Assembly: GCA_036390755.1 (NCBI GenBank)
Contig: DASWBH010000030.1
Span: 1 to 11,387, forward strand
Source of the DNA: DASVHS01 sp036390755
GTDB lineage: Bacteria; Acidobacteriota; Thermoanaerobaculia; Gp7-AA8
DNA: 11,387 nt
Direction of reading: 5' to 3'
Numbering within the stretch: position 1 is the first letter of the stretch; every line of letters begins with the position of its first letter. The notes beneath the pieces were generated by a model. The model saw only the letters and a program-made list of their open reading frames with translations. It ran no database searches and was not told where the DNA came from. The position numbers and the translations under genes are program-made. This document shows, in pieces, positions 1-6,902 of this stretch.

Positions 1-292
1 CGCCGTCAGCTTCACGCCGGAGGGAGGACACATCGCGGTGAGCGGCACCAGCGCCGACAAAAACGTCGTGATCACCGTTCGCGATCACGGGCCCGGCATC
101 GCGGAGGAACACCTCGAAAAGATCTTCGACCGTTTCTTCACCTACCGCCCCGACGAGCAGCGCAACCATCGCCACACCGGCCTCGGACTCTCGATCGTGA
201 AGGCGATCGTGGAGGCGTACGGCGGATCGGCGCACGCGGCGAACGCACCGGACGGCGGCGCAGTGTTCGAAGTGAAGTTGCCGGTGGAGTGA
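1..292 (+). CDS. Sensor histidine kinase, C-terminal ATPase end (5' truncated)
   Basis: This is the C-terminal part of a histidine kinase; the start lies outside the window. The readable frame begins at base 2 and gives about 96 residues. The first residues, AVSFTPEGG, match the end of the N box of the HATPase_c domain, and base 1 (c) would fit the last base of the Asn codon. The G1 box follows (DHGPGI), then the F box (IFDRFF) and the G2 box (TGLGLSIVKAIVEAYGG), and the protein ends just after the last strand of the domain. The N box and the RPDEQ segment before the G2 box resemble ChvG-type kinases, but without the sensor domain the subgroup is uncertain. The kinase phosphorylates a response regulator, probably encoded upstream. 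It converges on the DinB-like gene with 28 bases between the stop codons. Confidence 0.93.
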   Translation, partial: AVSFTPEGGHIAVSGTSADKNVVITVRDHGPGIAEEHLEKIFDRFFTYRPDEQRNHRHTGLGLSIVKAIVEAYGGSAHAANAPDGGAVFEVKLPVE

Positions 293-318
293 AGCGGCGG
301 CTCGGCCGCTGCACTCCA
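285..318. terminator. Stem-loop between convergent genes, possible bidirectional terminator
   Basis: TGGAGTG (285-291) pairs with CACTCCA (312-318), and AGCGGC (293-298) pairs with GCCGCT (305-310). There is one mismatched pair (292/311) and a six-base loop. The 13-pair stem spans the kinase stop codon and ends two bases before the DinB-like stop codon on the other strand. Neither side carries a T tract, so it is not a textbook intrinsic terminator. Its position between two converging stops makes transcript end formation or stabilisation the likeliest role. Confidence 0.55.
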
Positions 319-320
319 GA

Positions 321-806
321 TCAGTCGAATTCCACGCGCGGCTTGGCCTGCTCTTTTCCTACCCGGCCGGCGCTGATTTCCGCCTTGTAGTAGTTCTCGC
401 CGCGCACCGGCGCGCCAAACGCGCGGCGCAGCATCGCGATCTGCCCGATGTGGGACAGCGTATCGGCGAACGGTCCCTGGAAGAGCTTCTCGGCCGTCGT
501 CAGAATCTCTGCGTTCGACGCCAGGAACTGCTCGGCGCGATCGAGGCACGAGAAGAAGCGATCGACTTCACCGTCCCACGGCAACGGAGTCGCGACCTGC
601 CATTTACGCGTGCCATCAGCCATCGAGATGAACCAGTCGAGCAGGTCGCCGATGTGCGCGAGGATCTGCACCGGCGTGCGCGACGTCGGCGAGATCTTGA
701 AGGACTCGAATCCGGCCGGCGCGTCGCGCACGGCCTTGCCGCCGCGATAGGCGATCGTCGCCAGGATGTGCCGCAGAAATTCGCGTTGGTCAGGGGACAC
801 GCTCAT
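321..806 (-). CDS. DinB-like (DinB/YfiT superfamily) protein
   Basis: This 161-residue protein has the length and layout of the DinB/YfiT four-helix-bundle superfamily. Members bind a divalent metal through conserved histidines; some are thiol-dependent transferases and most have no known substrate. The features seen are an early amphipathic helix with H13 (LRHILA), H51 in the typical position (QILAHIGDLLDWF) and H119 in LSHIGQIAMLRR, which resembles the last metal-ligand motif of the family. These three histidines could form the metal triad. There is no signal peptide or membrane segment, so it is probably cytoplasmic. The ATG lies 3 bases after the stop of the upstream thioesterase-like gene, so the two are probably co-transcribed. 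The substrate cannot be predicted. Confidence 0.8.
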   Translation of the reverse strand: MSVSPDQREFLRHILATIAYRGGKAVRDAPAGFESFKISPTSRTPVQILAHIGDLLDWFISMADGTRKWQVATPLPWDGEVDRFFSCLDRAEQFLASNAEILTTAEKLFQGPFADTLSHIGQIAMLRRAFGAPVRGENYYKAEISAGRVGKEQAKPRVEFD

Positions 807-809
807 TCG

Positions 810-1217
810 TCACCTCGTTGGCGCGACGTAAGTCAGTGTGTGATGGGCAATCAGGTTACCGCTCTCCGACACGCACTCAGCAGTGCCGTACGCCGTGCGG
901 CGGCCGAGTTTGAGCACGACCGCTTTGCAGGTGAACGACTCATTGCGCGCGCTGTCGAGAAACTGCGTCTGCATGTGACTCGTCACCGACGGATCGTCGA
1001 TGCCGCGCAGCGTCTTGATGGCGAGCCACATCGCCACGTCGGCGGCCAGCATCAGCAGCGGCCCGCTCACGATACCGTCGGGCCGGTCGAACTGCGGAAT
1101 CCGCGGCACATGCAGCGTGCACGATCCATCGGCCGCTTCCGTCACGACGAATCCGTACGGTCTCGTGAACGCACTCTCGCGGCTGATCACGTTCTGAAGC
1201 TGTTCGATTGTGACCAT
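810..1217 (-). CDS. PaaI/4HBT-like hotdog-fold thioesterase family protein
   Basis: The protein is 135 residues, a normal size for a single hotdog domain. The segment at residues 45-66 (RPDGIVSGPLLMLAADVAMW) corresponds to the central helix region of PaaI-type acyl-CoA thioesterases, where GG.(V/I)(S/A)GP..M.LAD is usual; here the first Gly is Asp (DG). TSHMQTQFLDSAR (79-91) and the following strands (FTCKAVVLKLGRRTAYGTAEC) fit the rest of the fold, including the strand that carries substrate contacts. The expected activity is hydrolysis of an acyl-CoA thioester, but the acyl group is unknown. It starts about 100 bases after hybD on the same strand and is followed 3 bases later by the DinB-like gene. 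Nothing ties it functionally to the hydrogenase. No strong ribosome binding site precedes the ATG. Confidence 0.75.
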   Translation of the reverse strand: MVTIEQLQNVISRESAFTRPYGFVVTEAADGSCTLHVPRIPQFDRPDGIVSGPLLMLAADVAMWLAIKTLRGIDDPSVTSHMQTQFLDSARNESFTCKAVVLKLGRRTAYGTAECVSESGNLIAHHTLTYVAPTR

Positions 1218-1319
1218 CGACGCGGATGCTAACAGCGAGCGCCATCGGGCGGGCGCCAGTTCGCGGAAGCGATGTTCGAGTACGAGGAGTGTGTGGAGTG
1301 CGGTGCTTCGGCAACGCTC
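1218..1319. other. Gap between the hyb operon and the thioesterase-like gene
   Basis: About 100 bases without a gene. I see no hairpin with a T tract and no convincing promoter, so it is unclear whether the thioesterase-like and DinB-like genes are read through from hybD. Confidence 0.5.
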
Positions 1320-1853
1320 TCAGTGCGCCGTCGGAGCCGCCGTGGTCCAGAACGGCTTCGTCGTCTTCGGCGTCTTCCGTGGCTTCGGAACGACATCGAG
1401 CCGTTCGAGCTCGGTGAGCACTGCCTGCGCCGCATGCGGAATCGCATCCTTCACGGCCTCGCTCATGCCGAGGCCGGTGGTGGATTCCGGAACGACGCCG
1501 ATCAGACAAATTTCCTTCGGACCGGTACCGAGGAAGTCGACCGTCAGCAGCGTCTCTTTGAGCGAAGGATCGTGCGGGCTGAGGCGAAGACCGGGAGGGT
1601 TCTTCAGGATCTCGTCGCGACTGTAGACGCGGATGCTTCCCGGCGCAGCCTTCGACGACACGGCGTCGACGAAAAGGACGGTGTCGAAATCAGAGAGTCG
1701 CGCGGCGAGATCGAGACTCGGCGTGCCGAGGTCGTCGACGACGACGCCCTCCGGGAACTCCCAGAGGGCGTCGAGTAAATTCACGACTGATGGGCCGACA
1801 GCATCGTCTCCAATCAGGACATTGCCGATGCCGAGGACGCCGATCCTGGTCAT
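1320..1853 (-). CDS. hybD: [NiFe]-hydrogenase maturation endopeptidase HybD
   Basis: This 177-residue protein belongs to the HybD/HyaD/HoxM family, which removes the C-terminal peptide of the hydrogenase large subunit after nickel is inserted. The N-terminal GIGNVLIGDDAVG (8-20), DAV after FV (63-65) and SPHD (92-95) are the three conserved motifs. They supply the expected metal-sensing residues D17, D63 and H94. E. coli HybD has Glu at the first position, so D17 is a conservative change. The C-terminal tail (about 155-177) is rich in Pro, Thr and Lys and goes beyond the catalytic core. The ATG shares one base with the hybC stop codon (TAATG), which indicates translational coupling to its own substrate. 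The open frame extends upstream inside hybC, but the motif position fixes this start. Confidence 0.95.
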   Translation of the reverse strand: MTRIGVLGIGNVLIGDDAVGPSVVNLLDALWEFPEGVVVDDLGTPSLDLAARLSDFDTVLFVDAVSSKAAPGSIRVYSRDEILKNPPGLRLSPHDPSLKETLLTVDFLGTGPKEICLIGVVPESTTGLGMSEAVKDAIPHAAQAVLTELERLDVVPKPRKTPKTTKPFWTTAAPTAH

Positions 1854-3550
1854 TAGAGAACTTTTACCACAGCTTGCTCGTTGCCGTCCGGATCGAACGT
1901 ATGAACCGCGCACGACATGCACGGATCGAACGAGTGGATCGTGCGAATGACTTCGAGCGGATGATCGGGCTGCGCGACAGGATTCTTGAGCAGCGCGGCT
2001 TCGTACGGTCCGGGCGTACCCTTCGAGTCGCGCGGCGAGGCGTTCCATGTCGTCGGCACGACGGCCTGATAGTTCTCGATGACGCCGTTCTTGATCACGA
2101 CCCAGTGCGACAGCGTTCCGCGCGGCGCTTCGTGGAAGCCCATTCCTTCGACCTGTCCCTTCGGGAACACCGGAACGTTGAACGTCTTGGTGTCGCCCTT
2201 GGTGATGTTGTCGACGAGGAGCTGCCACTGCTGCAACGCCAGATCGGCCATGACCGAGCAGCGGATCGCGCGCGCAGCATGACGGCCGAGAGTCGAGTGC
2301 AGCACTTCGGGGCCGACCTTCTTCTGCGCGATCGCGCCGACGGTGGAGAGCGCCTGAAGCGCCCACTTCGTCGTCAGCGGATCCTTCGCTGCCAGACCGC
2401 ACAGCACGTTCGCCAGAGGCCCGACCTGCATCGGCTTGCCCTCGAAACGCGGTCCCTTGACCCACGTGTACTTGCCGTTGTCCTGGAAATCGGTGAACTC
2501 CGGCTCGGTCTCGCCCTGGAACGGATGGAGGTTGCTCGTCTTGTAATACGCGTGCGTCGTGTCTTCCATGACTCCCTTGCGGAAGTACGGGTCGTCCTGA
2601 CCGGTGATCGGCTTGTACGTAGCGAGATCACCACCCATGATCGTGCCGCCCGGCATCGCGAACTTCGTGCTCTTAGTGTCGAGCGCGATGTCCGGAACCG
2701 AGAGGTAATTCGTTACGCCGGCGCCGTACCCGAACCACTCCGGATAGAACGACGCGACGGCGCAGACATCGTTGAAGTAGACCTGCTGGACGAACGGGAT
2801 GACTTTGTCGAACAGCGCCTTGACCTGATACAGCCGGTCGAGGTTCAGCGTCGCTTCGCTGTTCAGGTTGATCGCGTTGGCCACGCCGCCCGGCGTGAGG
2901 TTCTGAATGTGCGGGGTCTTGCCGCCGAGGATGGCGACGATCTGCAGCGCGTAACGCTGATACTCGAGAGCCTGGAGGTAATGGCTCGTCGCGATCAGGT
3001 TGACGTTGGCCGGCAGCCGCATGGCCGGATGGCCCCAGTAGCCGTGCGCGAACGGGCCGAGCTGGCCGCTCTTGACGAGGCCGATGACCTTGTCCTTGAC
3101 GGCCTGCAACTGCTTGCTCGAGTTGCCGGTCCACGGCGAGAGGCTCTCGGCGAGGACCGAGGCCTTGACCGGATCGGCGTTCGGGATCGTGGTGACGTCA
3201 ACCCAGTCGAGCGCGCTGAGCTGATAGAAGTGAACGATGTGGTCGTGCAGCGCATGCGCGAGCACGATCAGGTTCCTGATGTACTGCGCGTTGAGCGGCA
3301 CTTCCATCTGCAGGGAGTTCTCGACGGCGCGCACCGAGGCCAGCGCATGCACGGTCGTGCAGACGCCGCAGAAACGCTGCGTGAAGGCCCATGCGTCGCG
3401 CGGGTCGCGTCCGACGAGGATCTTCTCGATGCCGCGCCACATCGTCGACGAGGCCCACGCCTTCTGGACGTTTCCGCCGTCGACTTCGACGTCGACGCGC
3501 AGATGGCCTTCAATTCGGGTGATCGGGTCAATCGTGATGCGCTTGCTCAT
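1853..3550 (-). CDS. hybC: [NiFe]-hydrogenase large (catalytic) subunit HybC, group 1c-like
   Basis: This is the catalytic subunit carrying the Ni-Fe(CN)2CO centre, which oxidises H2 in the periplasm and can run in reverse. At 565 residues it is close to E. coli HybC. The N-terminal motif is RFCGVCTTVHALAS (59-72), giving C61 and C64. The C-terminal motif is DPCMSCAVH (542-550), giving C544 and C547. RIEGH (12-16) and the active-site Arg region EAPRGTLSHW are present. After H550 there is a 15-residue tail ending VKVL, which HybD should remove; the same length and ending occur in E. coli HybC. There is no signal peptide, as expected: the subunit is exported with HybO. A clear AAGGAG (3558-3563) lies 7 bases before the ATG, which overlaps the hybB stop as ATGA. 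Assignment to group 1c rests on motif similarity and operon structure. Confidence 0.97.
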   Translation of the reverse strand: MSKRITIDPITRIEGHLRVDVEVDGGNVQKAWASSTMWRGIEKILVGRDPRDAWAFTQRFCGVCTTVHALASVRAVENSLQMEVPLNAQYIRNLIVLAHALHDHIVHFYQLSALDWVDVTTIPNADPVKASVLAESLSPWTGNSSKQLQAVKDKVIGLVKSGQLGPFAHGYWGHPAMRLPANVNLIATSHYLQALEYQRYALQIVAILGGKTPHIQNLTPGGVANAINLNSEATLNLDRLYQVKALFDKVIPFVQQVYFNDVCAVASFYPEWFGYGAGVTNYLSVPDIALDTKSTKFAMPGGTIMGGDLATYKPITGQDDPYFRKGVMEDTTHAYYKTSNLHPFQGETEPEFTDFQDNGKYTWVKGPRFEGKPMQVGPLANVLCGLAAKDPLTTKWALQALSTVGAIAQKKVGPEVLHSTLGRHAARAIRCSVMADLALQQWQLLVDNITKGDTKTFNVPVFPKGQVEGMGFHEAPRGTLSHWVVIKNGVIENYQAVVPTTWNASPRDSKGTPGPYEAALLKNPVAQPDHPLEVIRTIHSFDPCMSCAVHTFDPDGNEQAVVKVL

Positions 3551-4731
3551 GCGCGCTCTCCTTCAGTTCCGCTGAGAATGGGGAAGTACTTGACGACTGC
3601 GCCGTAGACAGCCAGTTCGCCGGCGACGAGGCCGAGCGTGATCAATTGTTCGGTGACCGATGGGAAGTAGTGCCAGCCGCGCTCCGGCTGGAAGGCGACG
3701 AGGAACGTGTCGAAGCGGTACAGACCGCCGGCGATCGCGACGAGCATCGCGCCGCGGAGCAGGCTGCCCAGGCTCTGCTTCCGCCGCAGCAGCATGAACG
3801 AGGCGAGGACGAACAGCGCTGCCTCGATCCAGAACATGATGCCGTAAAGGTCGAACGTGCCGAACAGACCGACACGGCCCTTGAACGCCAGGTCCGCAAA
3901 CCGGAACACCACGAAGGCCAGCGTCAGCCAGGCAGCGACCCGGCCGATCGGTTTGAGAAGCCCGAACTCCGGCTTCCTTCCGAACGCCACCGACGAGAAC
4001 GCCGACTCGGCCACCACGATGGCGAAGCCCATGGCGACGCACGTGACGAGGTTGAAGAGCGGCAGCCAGGCTGTGTTCCACAGCCCGTGCAGACGCGGCC
4101 CGGCCAGCAGCATCAGCGCGCCGAGCGAAGACTGATGCATCGTCGGAAGCAGCATGCCGAGGGCGATGATCCAGATCAGGGCCTTCTCGAGGAACGGCAG
4201 CGTCGCACGTGCGAACGACTGCACCTTCGCCGGCCCTGTGGTCTTGAACTTCGCCAGGAACGCGGGCGCCAGCTCGATCCACAACACGACGGTGTAGGCC
4301 ATGATGCAGACCGCGACTTCGAGCAGCACCGAGTTGAGGTTCCACGTCCAGACTTTGGCGAGTCTCCACGCGGCCCACGGACGGCCGACGTCGATCATGA
4401 CCGACAGGCCGGCAATGGAGTAGCCGAGCGCGCTCGTCAGGACTGCCGGCCGCACCAGCGGGTGGTATTTGCCCTTGTTGAAGATGTAAACGAGGAACGC
4501 CATGGCGTAGCCGCCGCACGCGAATGCGGTTCCGGTCACGACGTCGAAGGCGATCCAGATGCCCCACGGATAACCGTCGGAGAGAGCTGTCGATCGTCCG
4601 AGCCCTACCGTGAAACGCCACGCGATGAGCGCGACGGCCACAGCCGCCAGAAACACCAGCATGTTGTAGGTTCGGCCGAAGACGTGTGGACGAGCGCCGA
4701 TGAGCGGGCGTGTTTCAACGTACGTCGTCAT
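3547..4731 (-). CDS. hybB: HybB, NrfD-type integral membrane subunit of hydrogenase
   Basis: HybB is the quinone-reactive membrane subunit of hydrogenase-2-type enzymes; in E. coli it couples H2/quinone chemistry to proton movement. The protein is 394 residues with about ten hydrophobic segments (roughly 21-39, 58-84, 97-115, 133-153, 183-200, 216-242, 264-280, 292-315, 327-346 and 362-382). Family-typical stretches are visible: GYPWGIWIAFDV (53-64), the HQSSLGALMLL segment (199-209), and near the C terminus RFDTFLVAFQP followed by YFPSVTEQLITLG. The length matches E. coli HybB. The ATG lies inside the end of hybA (17-base overlap) and the stop overlaps hybC by 4 bases, so translation of the three genes is probably coupled. 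HybB-type NrfD proteins carry no cofactor of their own and need HybA as electron donor. Confidence 0.95.
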   Translation of the reverse strand: MTTYVETRPLIGARPHVFGRTYNMLVFLAAVAVALIAWRFTVGLGRSTALSDGYPWGIWIAFDVVTGTAFACGGYAMAFLVYIFNKGKYHPLVRPAVLTSALGYSIAGLSVMIDVGRPWAAWRLAKVWTWNLNSVLLEVAVCIMAYTVVLWIELAPAFLAKFKTTGPAKVQSFARATLPFLEKALIWIIALGMLLPTMHQSSLGALMLLAGPRLHGLWNTAWLPLFNLVTCVAMGFAIVVAESAFSSVAFGRKPEFGLLKPIGRVAAWLTLAFVVFRFADLAFKGRVGLFGTFDLYGIMFWIEAALFVLASFMLLRRKQSLGSLLRGAMLVAIAGGLYRFDTFLVAFQPERGWHYFPSVTEQLITLGLVAGELAVYGAVVKYFPILSGTEGERA

Positions 4732-5596
4732 TTGCGTCGCCTTTCTTGCGGTTGCGGAACATCACCGCGCCGAGAATTCCGTACAGCGCCAGCGGGGCGG
4801 CGAAGCCCTTGTAGATGCCGTGCTGTACGGTCTGCTGCAGATTCGGAACGGCTTCTTCCTGCTGGAAGCGGAAGCCGAGGTTTTCGAACGGGACGTGCGA
4901 GATGTAGAGGACCTGGGTGCCGCCGAGCTCTTTCTCGCCGTAGACCTTGTTCACGTACAGATCAGGTTTCGTGGCGATGCGGCGGTGCGCTTCCTGAAGC
5001 AGCTCTTCGCGCTTGCCGTAGATGACCGCCTGACGCGGACACGCTTCGACGCAGCCGGGGAGCTTGCCTTCGGCCAGACGGTCTTTGCACAGTTCGCACT
5101 TGACGAGTCGCGGCGAGAGCTTCGACCACTGGAACTTCGGAACGCCGAACGGGCAGGCCACCTGGCAATACCGGCAGCCGATGCACTTGTTCGCTTCCCA
5201 CTCGACGATGCCGAACTTGCCCTTGTGCAGCGCGCCCATCATGCAGGCGCTGGTGCAGGCCGGGTCGACGCAGTGCATGCACTGCTTCTTCACATACGAC
5301 GTCTCGCCGTTGTACTTCGCCAGCTGGATGACGTTCTTCGTGTACTCGTTGAGGCCTTCCGGCGCGTCGTACAGACCGTCGCCGTAGCCGTCGACATCCG
5401 CCTGAAGCTTGTTGACCTCTTTGCACTTCGCGACGCAGGCCTTGCAGCCGATGCACTTGGTCGCGTCGTAGAGGAGTCCGACCGCGTCGGCCGGCGCGAC
5501 TTTTTTCTCGCGCGCTTCAACAGCGGAAACGCCCGCGACCGTGCATGTGGCCGCGGCACATAAGCCTTTGAGGAGTGTTCGACGATCAGTGCTCAT
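4715..5596 (-). CDS. hybA: HybA, Tat-exported four-cluster ferredoxin subunit of hydrogenase
   Basis: This protein transfers electrons between the HybO/HybC dimer and HybB. At 293 residues it is somewhat shorter than E. coli HybA. The N terminus has DRRTLLKGL (4-12) followed by a hydrophobic Ala-rich stretch, a twin-arginine signal peptide. Sixteen cysteines form four 4Fe-4S motifs: C48/51/54/58, C106/109/114/118, C138/141/144/148 and C167/170/182/186. A hydrophobic segment at about 264-282 followed by RNRKK is a C-terminal membrane anchor with the positive side inside. The start is supported by AGGAGG (5605-5610), 8 bases before the ATG; this site is built into the last codons of hybO. The gene begins 3 bases after hybO and overlaps hybB by 17 bases. 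Confidence 0.95.
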   Translation of the reverse strand: MSTDRRTLLKGLCAAATCTVAGVSAVEAREKKVAPADAVGLLYDATKCIGCKACVAKCKEVNKLQADVDGYGDGLYDAPEGLNEYTKNVIQLAKYNGETSYVKKQCMHCVDPACTSACMMGALHKGKFGIVEWEANKCIGCRYCQVACPFGVPKFQWSKLSPRLVKCELCKDRLAEGKLPGCVEACPRQAVIYGKREELLQEAHRRIATKPDLYVNKVYGEKELGGTQVLYISHVPFENLGFRFQQEEAVPNLQQTVQHGIYKGFAAPLALYGILGAVMFRNRKKGDANDDVR

Positions 5597-5599
5597 CGC

Positions 5600-6754
5600 T
5601 TACTCCTCCTTCGTGTCGCTGTCGCCACCTGTCACGTTGTCGAACTTCTTCGAGGCCAGGTATCCGGCGCCGACGATCGCGCCGCCGACGACGCCGGCAA
5701 CCGCGGTCGCGGCCGGGCTGACGCCCTTCCGCTCCGCGTAAACGCCGGGGTACGTGTCGGGACCGAACGGACGCTCGATCGGAACGGTGTCGAACAGAGC
5801 GATCGTGTAGCCGACGCCCTTTTCGGTGCAGCCGAAGCACGGCGCGCCGATCCCGATCGGCCACGCGTCGACGACGTCATTGAAGTGACGCGTCGAGCAC
5901 GGTGCGTGCGTGACCGGACCTTTGCATCCGAGCTTGTACAGGCAGTAGCCCTCGCGATGGGCGTCGTCGCCGAACTGTGTGGCGAAGCGGCCGGCATCGA
6001 AGTGCGCGCGGCGCGGGCACTGGTCGTGGATCACGCGGTCATATGCGAACTTCGGACGCTTGAGCGCGTCGAGCTCCGGAACCGTTCCGTTCTTCGCGTA
6101 CTGCAGCACCACGCCGAGGGTGACGTACGGGTTCGGAGGACAGCCGGGAAGGTTGATGATCGGCTTGTCTTTGATGATCGAGTCGACGCCGACCGATCCG
6201 GTCGGGTTGATCCCGCTCGACTGCACGCCACCCCACGACGCGCAGGAACCGATCGCCACGATTGCGGCGGCATCCTTGGCGACTTCGCGCAGGCGGTCGG
6301 CGCCCCACTTGTTCGCGACCTTCAGGTAGATGCCGTTGTCCTTCATCGGAATCGAGCCCTCGACCACGAGCACGTACTTTCCCTTGTTGGCCTTCATCGC
6401 GTCGGCGAGTGCCGCCTCCGCATCCGCGCCGGACGCAGCCATCACCGTCTCGTGATAATCGAGCGAGATGACGTCGAACAGCAGCGTGGCCAGGTCGGGT
6501 GTAGCCGGACGGAGCAGCGTTTCCGTGCATCCGGTGCACTCCTGCATGTGCAACCAGATCACGGAAGGCCTCCGGATCCCGGCGATCTCCGCGGCGACAG
6601 CGTCGACGCTGAGGTAATTGGTGATTCCCAATCCGAATGGCGCGGCCACCATCAGCTTTCCGCAGAAAGTGACGAAGTCGCGCCGGCTGACACCACTACT
6701 CTCGAGTTGCTGAGCAATGGTGCAGTGGTCCGCAGGTGAGTTTGTTGCGGCCAT
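5600..6754 (-). CDS. hybO: HybO, [NiFe]-hydrogenase small (Fe-S) subunit
   Basis: HybO relays electrons from the Ni-Fe centre through three Fe-S clusters and carries the export signal for the dimer. From the ATG at 6754 it has 384 residues. SRRDFVTFCG (23-32) plus the following hydrophobic stretch is a Tat signal. Ligands are visible for the proximal 4Fe-4S cluster (C73, C76, C171, C205), the distal 4Fe-4S cluster (H243, C246, C271, C277) and the medial 3Fe-4S cluster (C286, C306, C309). No extra cysteines of the oxygen-tolerant type sit beside the proximal cluster (ECTGCTE), so it looks like a standard, oxygen-sensitive enzyme. A hydrophobic helix at 349-367 followed by SKK is the membrane anchor. 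The frame is open to 6868, with another ATG at 6781, but only 6754 has a good ribosome binding site. Confidence 0.96.
   Translation of the reverse strand: MAATNSPADHCTIAQQLESSGVSRRDFVTFCGKLMVAAPFGLGITNYLSVDAVAAEIAGIRRPSVIWLHMQECTGCTETLLRPATPDLATLLFDVISLDYHETVMAASGADAEAALADAMKANKGKYVLVVEGSIPMKDNGIYLKVANKWGADRLREVAKDAAAIVAIGSCASWGGVQSSGINPTGSVGVDSIIKDKPIINLPGCPPNPYVTLGVVLQYAKNGTVPELDALKRPKFAYDRVIHDQCPRRAHFDAGRFATQFGDDAHREGYCLYKLGCKGPVTHAPCSTRHFNDVVDAWPIGIGAPCFGCTEKGVGYTIALFDTVPIERPFGPDTYPGVYAERKGVSPAATAVAGVVGGAIVGAGYLASKKFDNVTGGDSDTKEE
5605..5610 (-). promoter_or_regulatory. Shine-Dalgarno site of hybA inside the hybO 3' end
   Basis: AGGAGG on the minus strand, 8 bases before the hybA ATG, is formed by the last Lys-Glu-Glu codons of hybO. 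This perfect site overlapping the upstream gene would support strong, coupled translation of the electron-transfer subunit. Confidence 0.85.
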
Positions 6755-6902
6755 CGCGTTCTCCTTTGCGAGTTTCCTCATTGACAGGGAGGTCTTTCGC
6801 GGGAGTCTGAGCGTTTGAAACGCGATGCATCCGTGCAGGCGGTCACCTGTCACAGGGGGCCAGTTCACACGGCTCAGTGGCGGCGATCACTTCGCGGGTG
6901 TG
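6755..6902 (-). promoter_or_regulatory. Leader region of the hyb operon with small palindromes
   Basis: This 148-base gap between the ftsY stop and the hybO start is where a hyb promoter should lie. It holds a perfect palindrome GCGTTT-G-AAACGC (6811-6823), a second one CCTGT-C-ACAGG (6846-6856), and a direct repeat of GTCAC spaced 7 bases apart (6842-6846 and 6849-6853). These could be operator half sites or part of an ftsY transcript end. I find no convincing sigma-70 or sigma-54 promoter and no FNR-type site, so the regulator is unknown. Confidence 0.4.
6761..6766 (-). promoter_or_regulatory. Shine-Dalgarno site that fixes the hybO start
   Basis: AAGGAG on the minus strand lies 6 bases before the ATG at 6752-6754. 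The in-frame upstream ATGs (6781 and 6868) have no such motif. The Tat motif also sits at a normal distance from this start. Confidence 0.85.

Noticed and set aside
450..5025. Long plus-strand open frames opposite the hyb operon (for example 1790-3607 and 3646-5025)
   Set aside because: They are antisense shadows of genes with clear motifs. Their translations are Arg/Asp/His/Glu-rich without domain features, typical of GC-rich antisense frames.
6842..6856. CRP/FNR-like site (TGTGAC...) upstream of hybO
   Set aside because: Only one half site is present; the partner half is missing at the correct spacing.
6840..6870. Possible sigma-54 promoter upstream of hybO (TGGC near GGCCCCCTGTG)
   Set aside because: The -12 GC at the required spacing is absent; only the TGGC half is seen.
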